Of a DNA stretch of 54,015 nucleotides, positions 1 through 9,092 are shown in pieces. A program made the position numbers and the translations under genes. A model generated the notes under the pieces. It was given only the letters and a program-made list of their open reading frames with translations. It ran no database searches and was not told the origin of the DNA. The stretch is from Ahrensia sp. (lineage in GTDB: Bacteria; Pseudomonadota; Alphaproteobacteria; Rhizobiales; Rhizobiaceae), in contig NZXU01000089.1 of NCBI GenBank assembly GCA_002698425.1, forward strand, positions 1-54,015, given 5' to 3'. The stretch's first letter is position 1; the number at the start of each line of letters is the position of its first letter.

Positions 1-999
1 CACGGCCGGATCGAGATGGTCGAGATGCAGGAAGATGTGGTCCTTGTCCTTGCCGACGCCGCGGCCCTCGCGGATTTCCATCGTCATGCAGCGCGAGACG
101 ACGTCGCGCGAGGCGAGGTCCTTGGCCGACGGGGCGTAGCGCTCCATGAAGCGCTCGCCCTCGGAATTGACGAGATAACCGCCCTCGCCGCGCGCACCCT
201 CGGTGATCAGGCAGCCCGCGCCATAGATGCCGGTCGGATGGAACTGCACGAATTCCATGTCCTGCAGCGGCAGGCCGGCGCGCGCGATCATGCCGTTGCC
301 GTCGCCGGTGCAGGTATGCGCCGAGGTGGCGGAGAAATAGGCGCGGCCGTAGCCGCCCGTCGCCAGCACGACCATCTTCGCCGAAAAGCGGTGGATCTTG
401 CCGTCGTCGAGGTTCCAGGCGACCACGCCGGTGCAGACGCCGTCATCCGACATGATCAGGTCGAGGGCGAAATATTCGACGAAGAACTGCGCCTTGTTGC
501 GCACCGACTGACCGTAAAGCGTGTGCAGGATGGCGTGGCCGGTGCGGTCGGCGGCCGCGCAGGTGCGCTGCACGGGCGGGCCGTCGCCGTAATTCTGCAT
601 GTGGCCGCCGAACGGGCGCTGGTAGATCTTGCCGTCCTCGGTGCGGCTGAACGGAACGCCGTAATGCTCCAGTTCGTAGACCGCCTTCGGCGCTTCCATG
701 GCGAGATACTGCATGGCGTCGACATCGCCGAGCCAGTCGGAGCCCTTGACCGTGTCGTACATGTGCCACTGCCAGCAGTCCGGCGTCATGTTGGTCAGCG
801 AGGCGGCGATGCCGCCCTGCGCCGCGACCGTATGCGAGCGCGTCGGGAAAACCTTGGTGATGCAGGCGGTGCGGAGGCCCTGCTCGGCCATGCCGAGGGT
901 GGCGCGCAGGCCCGCGCCGCCGGCGCCGACGACGACCACGTCGAACTTGTGATCCTCGTATGTGTAGGCCGAACCGGCCTTGGAAGCGTCAGTGTTCAT
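1..999 (-). CDS. sdhA: Succinate dehydrogenase flavoprotein subunit, 3' end cut by window edge
   Basis: Catalytic flavoprotein of complex II, which oxidises succinate to fumarate on the cytoplasmic face of the inner membrane and passes electrons through SdhB to SdhC/SdhD. The first 333 codons are present; the remaining C-terminal part lies outside the window. Visible are the N-terminal FAD-binding motif [10 protein letters not shown] (residues 21-30), the segment [10 protein letters not shown] with the histidine (about H56) that carries covalent FAD in this family, and the substrate-region motif [11 protein letters not shown]. Start is the ATG at 999, 47 bases after the sdhD stop. It is the third gene of sdhC-sdhD-sdhA; sdhB would be expected just beyond the edge. 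Identity is secure. Confidence 0.97.
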   Translation of the reverse strand, partial: MNTDASKAGSAYTYEDHKFDVVVVGAGGAGLRATLGMAEQGLRTACITKVFPTRSHTVAAQGGIAASLTNMTPDCWQWHMYDTVKGSDWLGDVDAMQYLAMEAPKAVYELEHYGVPFSRTEDGKIYQRPFGGHMQNYGDGPPVQRTCAAADRTGHAILHTLYGQSVRNKAQFFVEYFALDLIMSDDGVCTGVVAWNLDDGKIHRFSAKMVVLATGGYGRAYFSATSAHTCTGDGNGMIARAGLPLQDMEFVQFHPTGIYGAGCLITEGARGEGGYLVNSEGERFMERYAPSAKDLASRDVVSRCMTMEIREGRGVGKDKDHIFLHLDHLDPAV

Positions 1000-1046
1000 T
1001 CCGTATCGTTCCCTGGAGCCGCTTGTCCGGGTTCGCCTCGGCTGTC

Positions 1047-1427
1047 TCAGCCGGCGAAACCCAGTTTCAGGATGGCGAAGACGCTGAGCGCGCCGACCGC
1101 GAAGGTGAAGAAGACATTGAGCAGGAGAGCCACGAGCTTGGCGGTCTCGCCATGCACATAGTCCTCGATGACGACCTGCATGCCGAGCTTGGCGTGGTAG
1201 AGGCCGCTGATGACGACGAGCAGCAGGATAACCGCGACCAGCGGATGGCCGAGCGTCGCGCGGACCTCTTCATAGGTGCCGCCGATGCAGGACGCGACGA
1301 TCCACACGAAGGCGATCATCAGCGGGACGTTTGCCGCCGCGGTGACGCGCTGGCGCCAGAAATGGCCGGTGCCGTCCTTGGCGGAACCGAGACCGGCGGC
1401 GCGCTTGTAGGGTGTCAGGATGGACAT
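1047..1427 (-). CDS. sdhD: Succinate dehydrogenase membrane anchor subunit
   Basis: Small membrane anchor (126 aa) that with SdhC binds haem b and forms the ubiquinone site of complex II. Three hydrophobic helices are visible (about residues 33-50, 62-82 and 98-120). The family segment around H78 ([10 protein letters not shown]) followed by IEDYVHG (87-93) supplies the probable haem histidine and the quinone-site Asp-Tyr pair. It lies between sdhC and sdhA on the same strand, 13 bases after the sdhC stop. Length and position are typical for alphaproteobacterial SdhD. Confidence 0.95.
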   Translation of the reverse strand: MSILTPYKRAAGLGSAKDGTGHFWRQRVTAAANVPLMIAFVWIVASCIGGTYEEVRATLGHPLVAVILLLVVISGLYHAKLGMQVVIEDYVHGETAKLVALLLNVFFTFAVGALSVFAILKLGFAG

Positions 1428-1440
1428 GGCGTTTCTCCCC

Positions 1441-1842
1441 TCAGCCCGCGATCGCGGCGATGATCCAGATGACGAGCGTCAGCGCCACAGATGCGGTGAT
1501 CGTCGCATAGGCGAGCTTCGTCGAGGTCGACTTTCCGAACAGATGGCCGAGATCCCAGGCGAAATGGCGCAGGCCGCCGAGCATGTGGTGGATCAGCGCC
1601 CAAGTGTAACCGAACAGGATCAGCACGCCGAACCACGACCCGAAGAAGCCATTGACGAGCGCGAAATAATCCGGCCCGCTCGCCGCCGCGATCAGCCACC
1701 AGGCGACCAGGATCGTCCCGACATAGAGCGCCACGCCGGTAATGCGGTGGGCGATCGACATCATCATGGTCGGGATCGGCTTGTAGATTTGCAGATGCGG
1801 CGAAAGCGGACGATCGCTCTTGGCAGGACTGGAAGCGCTCAC
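1441..1842 (-). CDS. sdhC: Succinate dehydrogenase cytochrome b556 subunit
   Basis: Cytochrome b subunit of complex II, 133 aa from a GTG start at 1842. That start is preferred because AGAGGAG lies about 9 bases upstream and the product then begins shortly before the family signature [12 protein letters not shown] (residues 11-22). SIAHRITG (29-36) and [13 protein letters not shown] (85-97), with candidate haem histidines H86 and H93, confirm the family. Three transmembrane helices are apparent. A longer reading frame to 1890 exists but would add an unrelated N-terminus overlapping the leader. First gene of the sdh operon, about 45 bases downstream of a predicted transcription start. Confidence 0.94.
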   Translation of the reverse strand: MSASSPAKSDRPLSPHLQIYKPIPTMMMSIAHRITGVALYVGTILVAWWLIAAASGPDYFALVNGFFGSWFGVLILFGYTWALIHHMLGGLRHFAWDLGHLFGKSTSTKLAYATITASVALTLVIWIIAAIAG

Positions 1843-1893
1843 GACTGGCTGCTCCTCTTTATATGTGGGCCGGCGCAGGTATTTCTGCACCTG

Positions 1894-1922
1894 TTAATAG
1901 GGCGGCTTGCCCGCTGCGTCAA
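1894..1922 (-). promoter_or_regulatory. Promoter of the sdhCDA operon
   Basis: On the minus strand TTGACG (1917-1922) is followed after exactly 17 bases by TATTAA (1894-1899). This is a near-consensus housekeeping promoter, and it would give a leader of about 45 nt before the sdhC GTG. It lies in a 238-base gap between sdhC and the lipoprotein gene that holds no other convincing feature. Confidence 0.6.
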
Positions 1923-2080
1923 AGCATCGCGCTACCGCCGGCATCATCCCTTAGTGGGATTTTGTTGCGATGCAACAGGCGGCGCGCAATTCAATCGATT
2001 GGAAAAGTCCGGCGATTGAAAAAACCATGGCGGCGCGCGTCAAACCCCTGTTTCGAAAAGGAAAGAGGCCGGATGCCGCG

Positions 2081-2398
2081 CTAGCGCCGGCACTCGACCG
2101 GTTTCTGGCCGGAGACGAACCAGGTGGCGTTGCGCCCCTCGAGAATCAGCGCGTAGATGCCTTCGGAATAGCGGGTCGACTGGCCGGGCGGGCTAGCCGG
2201 CAGGTCTGCGTTGAAGCCGCGGCTGTCGGACGCCTTCAGCATCGATCCGCCGCCCTGCAGGGTCAGCGTCACATTGTCGGAGCACCGCCAGGTCGAATTG
2301 CGCATGCCGGAGCCGGAAAACCCGTCATAGCCGAAGGACTGGCAACCGGCGAGCGTACCGAGGAGAAGGAGAGACGGAAGGAAGCGGGAAACTGTCAT
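2081..2398 (-). CDS. MliC-like small lipoprotein
   Basis: A 105-aa protein with a lipoprotein signal peptide: positively charged start, hydrophobic core and the lipobox LAGC with the lipid-carrying Cys at about residue 19. The mature part has the layout of the MliC family (membrane-bound inhibitors of C-type lysozyme): a WRC motif near the beginning of the domain, alternating beta-strand sequence, a TRYSEG turn, and a terminal Cys that could pair with the first. MliC proteins sit in the outer membrane facing the periplasm and block lysozyme. Assignment rests on pattern only; a generic small lipoprotein is the alternative. It stands alone, downstream of a diguanylate cyclase gene. Confidence 0.6.
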   Translation of the reverse strand: MTVSRFLPSLLLLGTLAGCQSFGYDGFSGSGMRNSTWRCSDNVTLTLQGGGSMLKASDSRGFNADLPASPPGQSTRYSEGIYALILEGRNATWFVSGQKPVECRR

Positions 2399-2449
2399 GA
2401 TCCGGTGATAGTCGCGGGAAGTGTGGCGGGCAAGCCGGCAAAAAGGCGG

Positions 2450-3619
2450 TCAGGCCACCGCGGCCTGCCGGTCCGCGTCGCCATGGACGCAGACCCGGTT
2501 GCGGCCGCCGCGCTTGGCGCGATAGAGCGCCCGGTCGGCCAGATGCGCGCTGTCGGCGATCGGCCGCGAGGCCGGCCACGCGGCGACGCCGAAACTGGCG
2601 GTCACGGTCACATCCGTGATGCCGTCATGGCGCTGCGCCTCGAAACCGGCGCGGACGGTTTCGGCGAAGAGCCTGGCCATCGCCGCATCAGCGCCGGGCA
2701 TGACGACCATGAACTCCTCGCCGCCCCAGCGCACGATGAAATCATTCTCGCGCGCCCCGCAGGTCAGGATGCGCGCGAACTGGGTGATCACGCGGTCGCC
2801 GGCCTCGTGGCCATACTGGTCGTTGATCTTTTTGAAGCGGTCGATATCCGCCAGCACGACGGCGTGAGCGTCAACGCCCGGCATTTCATCCGGCAGCGCC
2901 GCGACGCGCGCCTCGAGACCGCGCCGGTTCAATGCGCCGGTCAGCGGATCGGTCCAGCTCGTCTTCGTCAGATTGGAGACGATCTCCATCCCGAACATGA
3001 CAAAGAGGATGCCCGCAAGCGCCAGCGCCGCGATCGACAAGGCGAAATGCAGCGACAGCGCGGCGATGGAATCGGCGTAATTGGCCTCGGTCAGCGTCAG
3101 GCGCTCATACCAGAGCACGATGAGGGTGCGCAGCATCAGCTGGAAGGCGTTGAGCAGCACGAAGACCTGCAGGATGCGGTCGACCAGCCGGCGCATTTCG
3201 CGCCGCAACTCGAACGCCGCGTGGCCGAACATGACGAAGACGCCGGCATTCATGACCATCGTGCGCATCACGATGTCGTCCTGCACGAATTTGAACCATG
3301 ACAGCGCCAGCAGGATGACGGCGGACTGGCCGGCCAGCGCCCGCCACGGGATGCGGCCGCGATAGAAGGCGAAAAGGCCGGCGCAAAACGCCACGGCTGT
3401 CGCGACATAAAGCGGATTGATGACATACATCGCGACGACGGGATCCATCGCATTGCGAAGGAAATCGCCCATCATCGCGCATGCGCCCAGCAAATAGGAC
3501 AGGGCGAAAAAACGCAGCGCGCGAATGTAGCGCGCATAGTGCCAGAGCAGCGCGAACCCCAGGGCGAAGACCAGGAAAATCAGCGGGCTTATCAATTGGA
3601 AGTATGACTGTCCGAACAT
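2450..3619 (-). CDS. Membrane-bound diguanylate cyclase (GGDEF), copy 1
   Basis: A 389-aa protein that should make cyclic di-GMP from two GTP at the inner membrane. Residues 1-215 contain about six hydrophobic helices with no recognised sensor domain. The GGDEF domain follows, with the linker motif DPLTGALNRRG (224-234), DIDRFKKIND (258-267) and the active-site loop GGEEF (299-303). An inhibitory I-site RxxD (R290-D293) sits five residues before the loop, so product feedback inhibition is expected. The protein closely resembles the products at 4766-5950 and 6099-7283, including the start MFGQSYFQL. The upstream gap carries short inverted repeats but no clear promoter. Confidence 0.92.
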   Translation of the reverse strand: MFGQSYFQLISPLIFLVFALGFALLWHYARYIRALRFFALSYLLGACAMMGDFLRNAMDPVVAMYVINPLYVATAVAFCAGLFAFYRGRIPWRALAGQSAVILLALSWFKFVQDDIVMRTMVMNAGVFVMFGHAAFELRREMRRLVDRILQVFVLLNAFQLMLRTLIVLWYERLTLTEANYADSIAALSLHFALSIAALALAGILFVMFGMEIVSNLTKTSWTDPLTGALNRRGLEARVAALPDEMPGVDAHAVVLADIDRFKKINDQYGHEAGDRVITQFARILTCGARENDFIVRWGGEEFMVVMPGADAAMARLFAETVRAGFEAQRHDGITDVTVTASFGVAAWPASRPIADSAHLADRALYRAKRGGRNRVCVHGDADRQAAVA

Positions 3620-3799
3620 TCACCCGTTCCGTATCGCCGCAATATACGGCCGGTCCCCACGACCGGGGACAATAGAGACGCCGGCTTGAAATCCCGTTAA
3701 TCCCTAACAAAATTTTCAGATCGAAAATCATACCCGGTTACGCATAGGGTGGATGCGGTTGCGCTTTTAACATGCGCGGCACCGGTCTAAAGCTGTCTC

Positions 3800-4747
3800 A
3801 TGCTCGCAATCGCCGTCACGGTCGCCCCGGTTTTTCTCCTCATCGCCTCGGGCTACGCCGCGGTGCGCTTCGGGTATCTCCCCGGGACCGTCGCCGACGG
3901 GCTGAACAGCTTCGCCGTGAAGATCGCCGTGCCGGTTCTGCTGTTCCGGGCTCTGGAGCGCCTCGACATCGCGGCGGCTTTCTCGCTGCCGCTTATCGTC
4001 AGCTTCTATGCAGGCGCATTCACATGTTTCGCGGTCGGCATCCTGCTGGCCCGCAAGCTCTTCAGGCGAAGGCCCGGCGAGGCGGTCGCCGTCGGGTTTG
4101 CCGCGACCTTCTCCAATTCCGTCCTGCTCGGCCTGGCCATCATCGAACGCTCGCATGGCACGGGGCCCCTGACGCCGGCCTTCGGCATTATCGCCCTGCA
4201 CTCCCCGATGATCTATGCGGTCGGCATCACGACGATGGAACTGATGCGGCGCGACGGACGGTCGCTTGCGAAGACATTCGCGGTCGCCGGACGCTCGATG
4301 ATCGCCAATCCGCTGATGATCGGCATTCTCCTGGGCGCCATCGTCAACCTGACCGGCCACTGGTTGCCGGAACCCGTCATGGCGGGCGTCGACATGCTTG
4401 CGACGGCGGCCATCCCGGTGTCGCTTGTCGGCGTCGGCGCGGCGATGACCCGCTACCAGATGACGGCGCAATTGCCCGAAGCGGGCATGGTCGCGGCGCT
4501 GTCGCTGATCCTCCACCCGACGATCGCCTTCACCCTCTCACATTACGTTTTTCAGCTTCCGCCGGATGCGGTGCGCGCCGCCGTGATGCTGGCCGCCATG
4601 CCGCCGGGCATGAATATCTATCTTTTCGCCGTCATGTATGACCGCGCGGTCAATCTCGCCGCCTCGGCCTTCCTGCTGGCGACAATGCTCTCGATCGTGA
4701 CGGCGAGCTTCTGGATCTACGTCCTCAACCACATCGCCTTCGGTTAG
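3800..4747 (+). CDS. AEC-family (auxin efflux carrier-like) permease
   Basis: A 315-aa inner-membrane protein with about ten hydrophobic helices. The architecture is that of the AEC family: an N-terminal APVFLLIASGYAAVRFG helix, a polar middle region FSNSVLLGL typical of these carriers, a second repeat starting near AGRSMIANPLMIG, and a C-terminal MPPGMNIYLFA segment. Members include malate/malonate permeases and transporters of unknown substrate; nothing here fixes the substrate. It is the only plus-strand gene within a run of minus-strand diguanylate cyclase genes, and its end (4747) faces the end of copy 2 (4766). Confidence 0.85.
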   Translation: MLAIAVTVAPVFLLIASGYAAVRFGYLPGTVADGLNSFAVKIAVPVLLFRALERLDIAAAFSLPLIVSFYAGAFTCFAVGILLARKLFRRRPGEAVAVGFAATFSNSVLLGLAIIERSHGTGPLTPAFGIIALHSPMIYAVGITTMELMRRDGRSLAKTFAVAGRSMIANPLMIGILLGAIVNLTGHWLPEPVMAGVDMLATAAIPVSLVGVGAAMTRYQMTAQLPEAGMVAALSLILHPTIAFTLSHYVFQLPPDAVRAAVMLAAMPPGMNIYLFAVMYDRAVNLAASAFLLATMLSIVTASFWIYVLNHIAFG

Positions 4748-4765
4748 CGTATCTGCGGGAGGATA

Positions 4766-5950
4766 TCAGGCGACCACCGTCGCGAACGTCCCGGACACTG
4801 TTTCGGGCCGATCGGCGCAAACACGGTTGCGGCCCTCGCGCTTGGCCCGATAAAGGGCGGCGTCCGCCTGGCGGCTGACGCCCGAGAGATCCTGCCCGTT
4901 GCGCCAGCCCGCGACGCCGAAACTCGCGGTCACGGCGCCGCCGCCAAGGCAGTCGTGCCGGAGCGATTCCCAGCGGGCGCGAACCGCCTCCGCGTAGAGA
5001 CGGGCCGAAGCGGGTTCCGCGTTCGAAATGACGATGAGGAATTCCTCTCCGCCCCATCGCGCGACGCAATCGCTTTCGCGCGCCGCCTCGCGAAGCAGGT
5101 CGGCGAAGGCCTTGATGATCGCGTCTCCGGCATCGTGCCCATGGGTGTCGTTGACGCTTTTAAACCGGTCGATATCCGCCATGACGACGGCATGGCCGAC
5201 GTCGCCGTCAGGTCCCTCATGGATGATGGACGACAGCCGGCTTTCCAGCCCGCGCCGGTTCAAGGCGCCGGTCAGCGGATCGGTTTCGCTCGTCCTGGTC
5301 AATCGCCGGACGATTTCCATGCCGAACATGATGAACAGGACACCGGCCACCGCCAGCGCGGCAACGGAGATAAAAAGCTGCAGCGTCACCGCGGCCAGCG
5401 ACCCGGCATAATTCGCCTCGGTCATCGTCGCGCCTTCGTACCAGAAGACGATCGCCGTGCGGACGAGCAGCAGACCGGCGCTGGCGGAGACCACGATCTG
5501 CAGGGCGCGGTGGATGCCCTCGCGCATATCCCGGCGCAGATCGACGATCGACCCGAAATAGAGCGAGGCGATACCGGCATTGATGGCCCATGCGGAGAGA
5601 ACCATGCTGTCCAGCGCGTATCGCGACAGGGAAAACACGCCGAACACCGCAAAACCGGCGGCCGTCAGCGCGACCCAGGGCACCCGGTCGCGATAAAGCT
5701 GGTAGAGACCGGCGCAGAAGAAGACGGTGGTGGCCAGGTAGAGCGCGCTGAGAAGCCCGGATGCGAAGTCCGGATCCATTGCGATACGCAGGAAATCGCC
5801 GATCATCGCGGATGAGCCGACGAAATAGGACGCAGCGAAATAGCGCAGCGATCGTATGCTGCGCGCGTAATACCACAGCAGCAGAAACCCTCCTGAAAAA
5901 ACCAGGAAAATCAGCGGGCTCAACAACTGGAAATAAGACTGACCGAGCAT
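4766..5950 (-). CDS. Membrane-bound diguanylate cyclase (GGDEF), copy 2
   Basis: A 394-aa paralogue of the neighbouring cyclases. The ATG at 5950 is chosen because the product then starts MLGQSYFQLLSPL, aligning with copy 1; a frame open to 6091 would add 47 residues with no counterpart. About six membrane helices precede the GGDEF domain, which shows DPLTGALNRRG, MADIDRFKSVND and the loop GGEEF at about residue 300. The I-site RxxD is present as RESD just before ARWGGEEF. The upstream sequence has only a weak ribosome binding site. No recognisable sensory domain. Confidence 0.91.
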   Translation of the reverse strand: MLGQSYFQLLSPLIFLVFSGGFLLLWYYARSIRSLRYFAASYFVGSSAMIGDFLRIAMDPDFASGLLSALYLATTVFFCAGLYQLYRDRVPWVALTAAGFAVFGVFSLSRYALDSMVLSAWAINAGIASLYFGSIVDLRRDMREGIHRALQIVVSASAGLLLVRTAIVFWYEGATMTEANYAGSLAAVTLQLFISVAALAVAGVLFIMFGMEIVRRLTRTSETDPLTGALNRRGLESRLSSIIHEGPDGDVGHAVVMADIDRFKSVNDTHGHDAGDAIIKAFADLLREAARESDCVARWGGEEFLIVISNAEPASARLYAEAVRARWESLRHDCLGGGAVTASFGVAGWRNGQDLSGVSRQADAALYRAKREGRNRVCADRPETVSGTFATVVA

Positions 5951-6098
5951 CCATGCGATCCATTGGCGGGGACATTGGTGTCTCCCGCCGAGCGGAGACA
6001 AGTGTAACCGGACGCGCTTGCCATCCCGTTGAGAACAGGGTCCGAATGCGTCCGAATTCGAAAACGGCGCGTGAATGACATCGTCCGCCAATGCCGCG

Positions 6099-7283
6099 TC
6101 AGGCGATGTTTTCCACCAGCCGCAGCGGCGCCGGCTTCAGCGCTGCGCGCACGCAATTGCGCCCGGCCTGCTTCGCTTCATAGAGCGCCGCATCGGCCCG
6201 CCCGCAAGCCATGCGCAGCGTGTCGCCCGGCCGCCATTCCGTGATGCCGAAACTGACCGTGACGGCTTCGCCGTTCAGGCAGTCATGCCCCGTCGCCTCC
6301 GCGGCGGTTCTGACAGATTCCGCATAGAGCCGCGCCAGCGCCGCGCCGCCCTTCGGGATCAGCACGACGAATTCCTCGCCGCCCCATCGTGCGACGAGGC
6401 CTTCGCTGCCCGCGCCTTCTTCCAGCAGCCGGGCAATCCGGGCAATGACCATGTCGCCGGCATCGTGTCCGAACCGGTCATTGACGGATTTGAACGCGTC
6501 TATGTCAGCGATGATCAGTCCGTGCAGCGATCCTGAAGGCGCTTGCCCGTTTAGCAGTGCCGCCACGCGCGCCTCGAAACCGCGCCGGTTGAGAATGCCG
6601 GTTAGCGGGTCGGTCTCGCTGCTGCGCGTCAGGCGCGCGGTGATCTCCACCCCGTAGATCGCAAGCAGCGTCCCGGCCACCGCCAGCGTCGAGACGATGG
6701 TCGAGAAGCGCAGCGAAACCGCCGTCAGCGATTCCGCGTAATTCGCCACGGTCAGCGTTCCGCCCTCCAGCCAGAGCATCACCGCGGTGCGCACGACGAA
6801 TTGCCCGGCATTGGCGACGAACAACACCTGCAACAGCCGGTCGACGCCGCGCGCGATCCGGTGGCGAATAGCGATTGCGAGCCAGACCAGAACGCCGGCC
6901 GAGGCAGCGTTCATGATGACGATCCGCATCACCAGACTGTCCTCGACGAAGCGATACCAGCCGAAGAGTTCGATCACCGCCACGGCGATCGAGCCAAGCA
7001 CCCACCACGGAACGCGAAGCGAAAAAAGGTGAAAGACGCCGGCGCAAAAGGAGATGCCCCCGGCGAGAAACAGCAGGATCGGGACAAAGACGCCGACATC
7101 GGGCGGCATGGCCGGGCGAAAATAGTCCGCCATGAAGGCGAGCGCGCGGAACAGGTAGGAAATCGCGAAGAAACCGGCCGAAACGCGATAGGGCACGTGA
7201 TAGCGAATCGTCGCGAATCCGACCGCCAGAGCGAGGAAGAGAACCGGCCCGACGAACTGGAAAAAGTTATGCTCTTCCGACAT
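6099..7283 (-). CDS. Membrane-bound diguanylate cyclase (GGDEF), copy 3, no I-site
   Basis: A 394-aa paralogue, more divergent in its membrane half (start MSEEHNFFQFVGPV). The catalytic domain has DPLTGILNRRG, IADIDAFKSVND and GGEEF. The position of the inhibitory RxxD is occupied by GSEG, so this copy should lack the usual c-di-GMP feedback inhibition, unlike copies 1 and 2. AAGGGC lies a suitable distance before the ATG at 7283. Tandem placement with copy 2 (148-base gap, same strand) points to local duplication followed by divergence. Confidence 0.91.
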   Translation of the reverse strand: MSEEHNFFQFVGPVLFLALAVGFATIRYHVPYRVSAGFFAISYLFRALAFMADYFRPAMPPDVGVFVPILLFLAGGISFCAGVFHLFSLRVPWWVLGSIAVAVIELFGWYRFVEDSLVMRIVIMNAASAGVLVWLAIAIRHRIARGVDRLLQVLFVANAGQFVVRTAVMLWLEGGTLTVANYAESLTAVSLRFSTIVSTLAVAGTLLAIYGVEITARLTRSSETDPLTGILNRRGFEARVAALLNGQAPSGSLHGLIIADIDAFKSVNDRFGHDAGDMVIARIARLLEEGAGSEGLVARWGGEEFVVLIPKGGAALARLYAESVRTAAEATGHDCLNGEAVTVSFGITEWRPGDTLRMACGRADAALYEAKQAGRNCVRAALKPAPLRLVENIA

Positions 7284-7400
7284 TTGCCCTTCCCGCCCGC
7301 AAAGCGCGGGCAGATTTCCGGGAAGGATTAGGTCAATCCGCTTGACGCCAAGTTAATGGGGGCGAATTTTCGCAGGTCTCCCGCGATGTCGCCGGAAACG

Positions 7401-7425
7401 AAAACGGCGCCCGCAGGCGCCGTTT
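7401..7425 (-). terminator. Rho-independent terminator of leuC
   Basis: Perfect 10-bp stem AAACGGCGCC / GGCGCCGTTT with a 4-base loop. Read on the minus strand it is followed by TTTTCGTTT. It begins about 22 bases after the leuC stop. Confidence 0.75.
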
Positions 7426-7446
7426 CCAGAGATGCGTCAGACTGGA

Positions 7447-8853
7447 TCAGATATCGCGGATGTCGACGAAGTGACCGGCGATGGCGGCGGCGGCGGCCAT
7501 GGCGGGCGAGACCAGATGGGTGCGGCCCTTGTAGCCCTGGCGACCCTCGAAATTGCGGTTCGAGGTCGAGGCGCAGCGCTCGCCCGGCTTCAGCCGGTCG
7601 TCGTTCATCGCGAGACACATCGAGCAGCCCGGCTCGCGCCATTCGAAGCCGGCTTCGAGGAAGATCTTGTCGAGGCCTTCCTTCTCGGCCTGTTCCTTCA
7701 CCAGACCGGACCCCGGCACGATCATCGCGCTCACGGTCGGCGCGACCTTCTTGCCTTCGACGACCTTCGCGACGGCGCGCAGGTCCTCGATGCGGCCATT
7801 GGTGCAGGAGCCGATAAAGGCGCGGTCGATGGCGATGTCGGTCATCTTCGTGCCCGGCTTCAGGTCCATATATTCCAGCGCCCGCCATTTCGACGACCGC
7901 TTGTTGGCGTCCTCGATATCGTCCGGGTTGGGCACGACGCCCTCGATGGAGACGACGTCTTCCGGCGACGACCCCCAGGAGACGATCGGCGGCAGGTTGG
8001 CCGCGTCCAGCTTGACCACCTTGTCGTAATGCGCGCCTTCGTCGGTCTTCAGCGACTTCCAGTATTCGAGCGCCATGTCCCAGGCCTGGCCCTTCGGCGC
8101 GCGCGGCTTGTCCTTGATATAGGCGAAGGTCGTCTCGTCCGGGGCGATCAGGCCGGCCCGGGCGCCGCCCTCGATGGTCATGTTGCAGACCGTCATGCGG
8201 CCTTCCATGGACAGCGAGCGGATCGCCTCGCCGGCGAATTCGATGACGTGGCCGGTGCCGCCGGCCGTGCCGATCTCGCCGATGATGGCGAGAACGATGT
8301 CCTTCGCGGTCACGCCCTCCGGCAGCTTGCCGTCCACCTGGACGAGCATGTTCTTGGCCTTTTTCTGGATCAGCGTCTGGGTGGCCAGCACATGCTCGAC
8401 CTCCGATGTGCCGATGCCGTGCGCCAGCGCGCCGAACGCGCCATGCGTCGAGGTGTGGCTGTCGCCGCAGACGATCGTCATGCCCGGCAGGGTGAAACCC
8501 TGCTCCGGCCCGACGATATGGACGATGCCCTGCCGCTTGTCGTTCTCGGAATAATATTCGATGCCGAAATCGGCGGCGTTCTTGGCCAGCGCCTCGACCT
8601 GGATGCGGCTTTCCTCGTTCTTGATGCCCTGATGGCGATCCGGCGTGGTCGGCACGTTGTGGTCGACGACGGCAAGGGTCTTGGCCGGCGCATGCACCTG
8701 GCGATGCGCCATGCGCAGACCCTCGAAGGCCTGCGGCGAGGTCACTTCGTGGACGAGGTGGCGGTCGATATAGAGCAGCGATGTGCCGTTCTCGTCGGTG
8801 TCGACGACGTGGTCGTCCCAGATCTTGTCATAGAGGGTACGCGGTGCGGTCAT
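7447..8853 (-). CDS. leuC: 3-isopropylmalate dehydratase large subunit
   Basis: Aconitase-fold enzyme that with LeuD isomerises 2-isopropylmalate to 3-isopropylmalate in leucine synthesis. Cluster-binding cysteines are visible in GSCTNGR and [10 protein letters not shown], and [14 protein letters not shown] and [12 protein letters not shown] are family signatures. The ATG at 8853 gives [15 protein letters not shown] (468 aa), matching how rhizobial LeuC begins; a start four codons earlier (8865) is possible. No leuD is adjacent. A hairpin with a T-run just upstream (8887-8906) suggests that leuC is transcribed separately from the ABC transporter genes. Confidence 0.96.
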   Translation of the reverse strand: MTAPRTLYDKIWDDHVVDTDENGTSLLYIDRHLVHEVTSPQAFEGLRMAHRQVHAPAKTLAVVDHNVPTTPDRHQGIKNEESRIQVEALAKNAADFGIEYYSENDKRQGIVHIVGPEQGFTLPGMTIVCGDSHTSTHGAFGALAHGIGTSEVEHVLATQTLIQKKAKNMLVQVDGKLPEGVTAKDIVLAIIGEIGTAGGTGHVIEFAGEAIRSLSMEGRMTVCNMTIEGGARAGLIAPDETTFAYIKDKPRAPKGQAWDMALEYWKSLKTDEGAHYDKVVKLDAANLPPIVSWGSSPEDVVSIEGVVPNPDDIEDANKRSSKWRALEYMDLKPGTKMTDIAIDRAFIGSCTNGRIEDLRAVAKVVEGKKVAPTVSAMIVPGSGLVKEQAEKEGLDKIFLEAGFEWREPGCSMCLAMNDDRLKPGERCASTSNRNFEGRQGYKGRTHLVSPAMAAAAAIAGHFVDIRDI

Positions 8854-8886
8854 GGTATTTTCCATTCAGGGCTATGAAATATTTGA

Positions 8887-8906
8887 AGAAAACCGGCCTT
8901 GGCCGG
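8887..8906 (-). terminator. Probable terminator between the small ORF/ABC genes and leuC
   Basis: On the minus strand CCGGCCAAGGCCGG forms a short hairpin, followed directly by TTTTCTTC. It sits after the small ORF stop (8920) and before leuC. The stem is short, so confidence is moderate. Confidence 0.45.
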
Positions 8907-8919
8907 GAGCGGACGGCGC

Positions 8920-9036
8920 TTAGCCGAGCCGGGCGAGCTGCGTGAACGCCACCCGCGCGAAAAAGCGCGACGGCAGGCGCTTGCGGTCCTGCAGCGTGAA
9001 GCTCTTGAAGCCCGGATGTCCGAACAGCTTTTCCAT
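8920..9036 (-). CDS. Small hypothetical protein (38 aa)
   Basis: A short open frame, basic and aromatic (MEKLFGHPGFKSF at the start, RKRLPSRFFARV in the middle), not assigned to any family I recognise. The case for coding is its codon use: nearly every third position is G or C, as in the neighbouring genes. It also fits neatly between the permease stop (9093) and a hairpin/T-run at 8887-8906. An in-frame ATG at 9063 would make 47 aa, but the extra codons have poorer GC3. Shine-Dalgarno signal is weak (AAGAG). It may be a translated leader or a real small protein downstream of the transporter genes. Confidence 0.45.
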   Translation of the reverse strand: MEKLFGHPGFKSFTLQDRKRLPSRFFARVAFTQLARLG

Positions 9037-9092
9037 GGCGGCGCTCTTACCAAGTTTCCTCATGGACGGCAATCTGGGCTTTGCGGCGTCCG

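Noticed and set aside
7432..8877. 481-codon plus-strand frame opposite leuC
   Set aside because: Shadow of leuC; no recognisable family and typical shadow composition.
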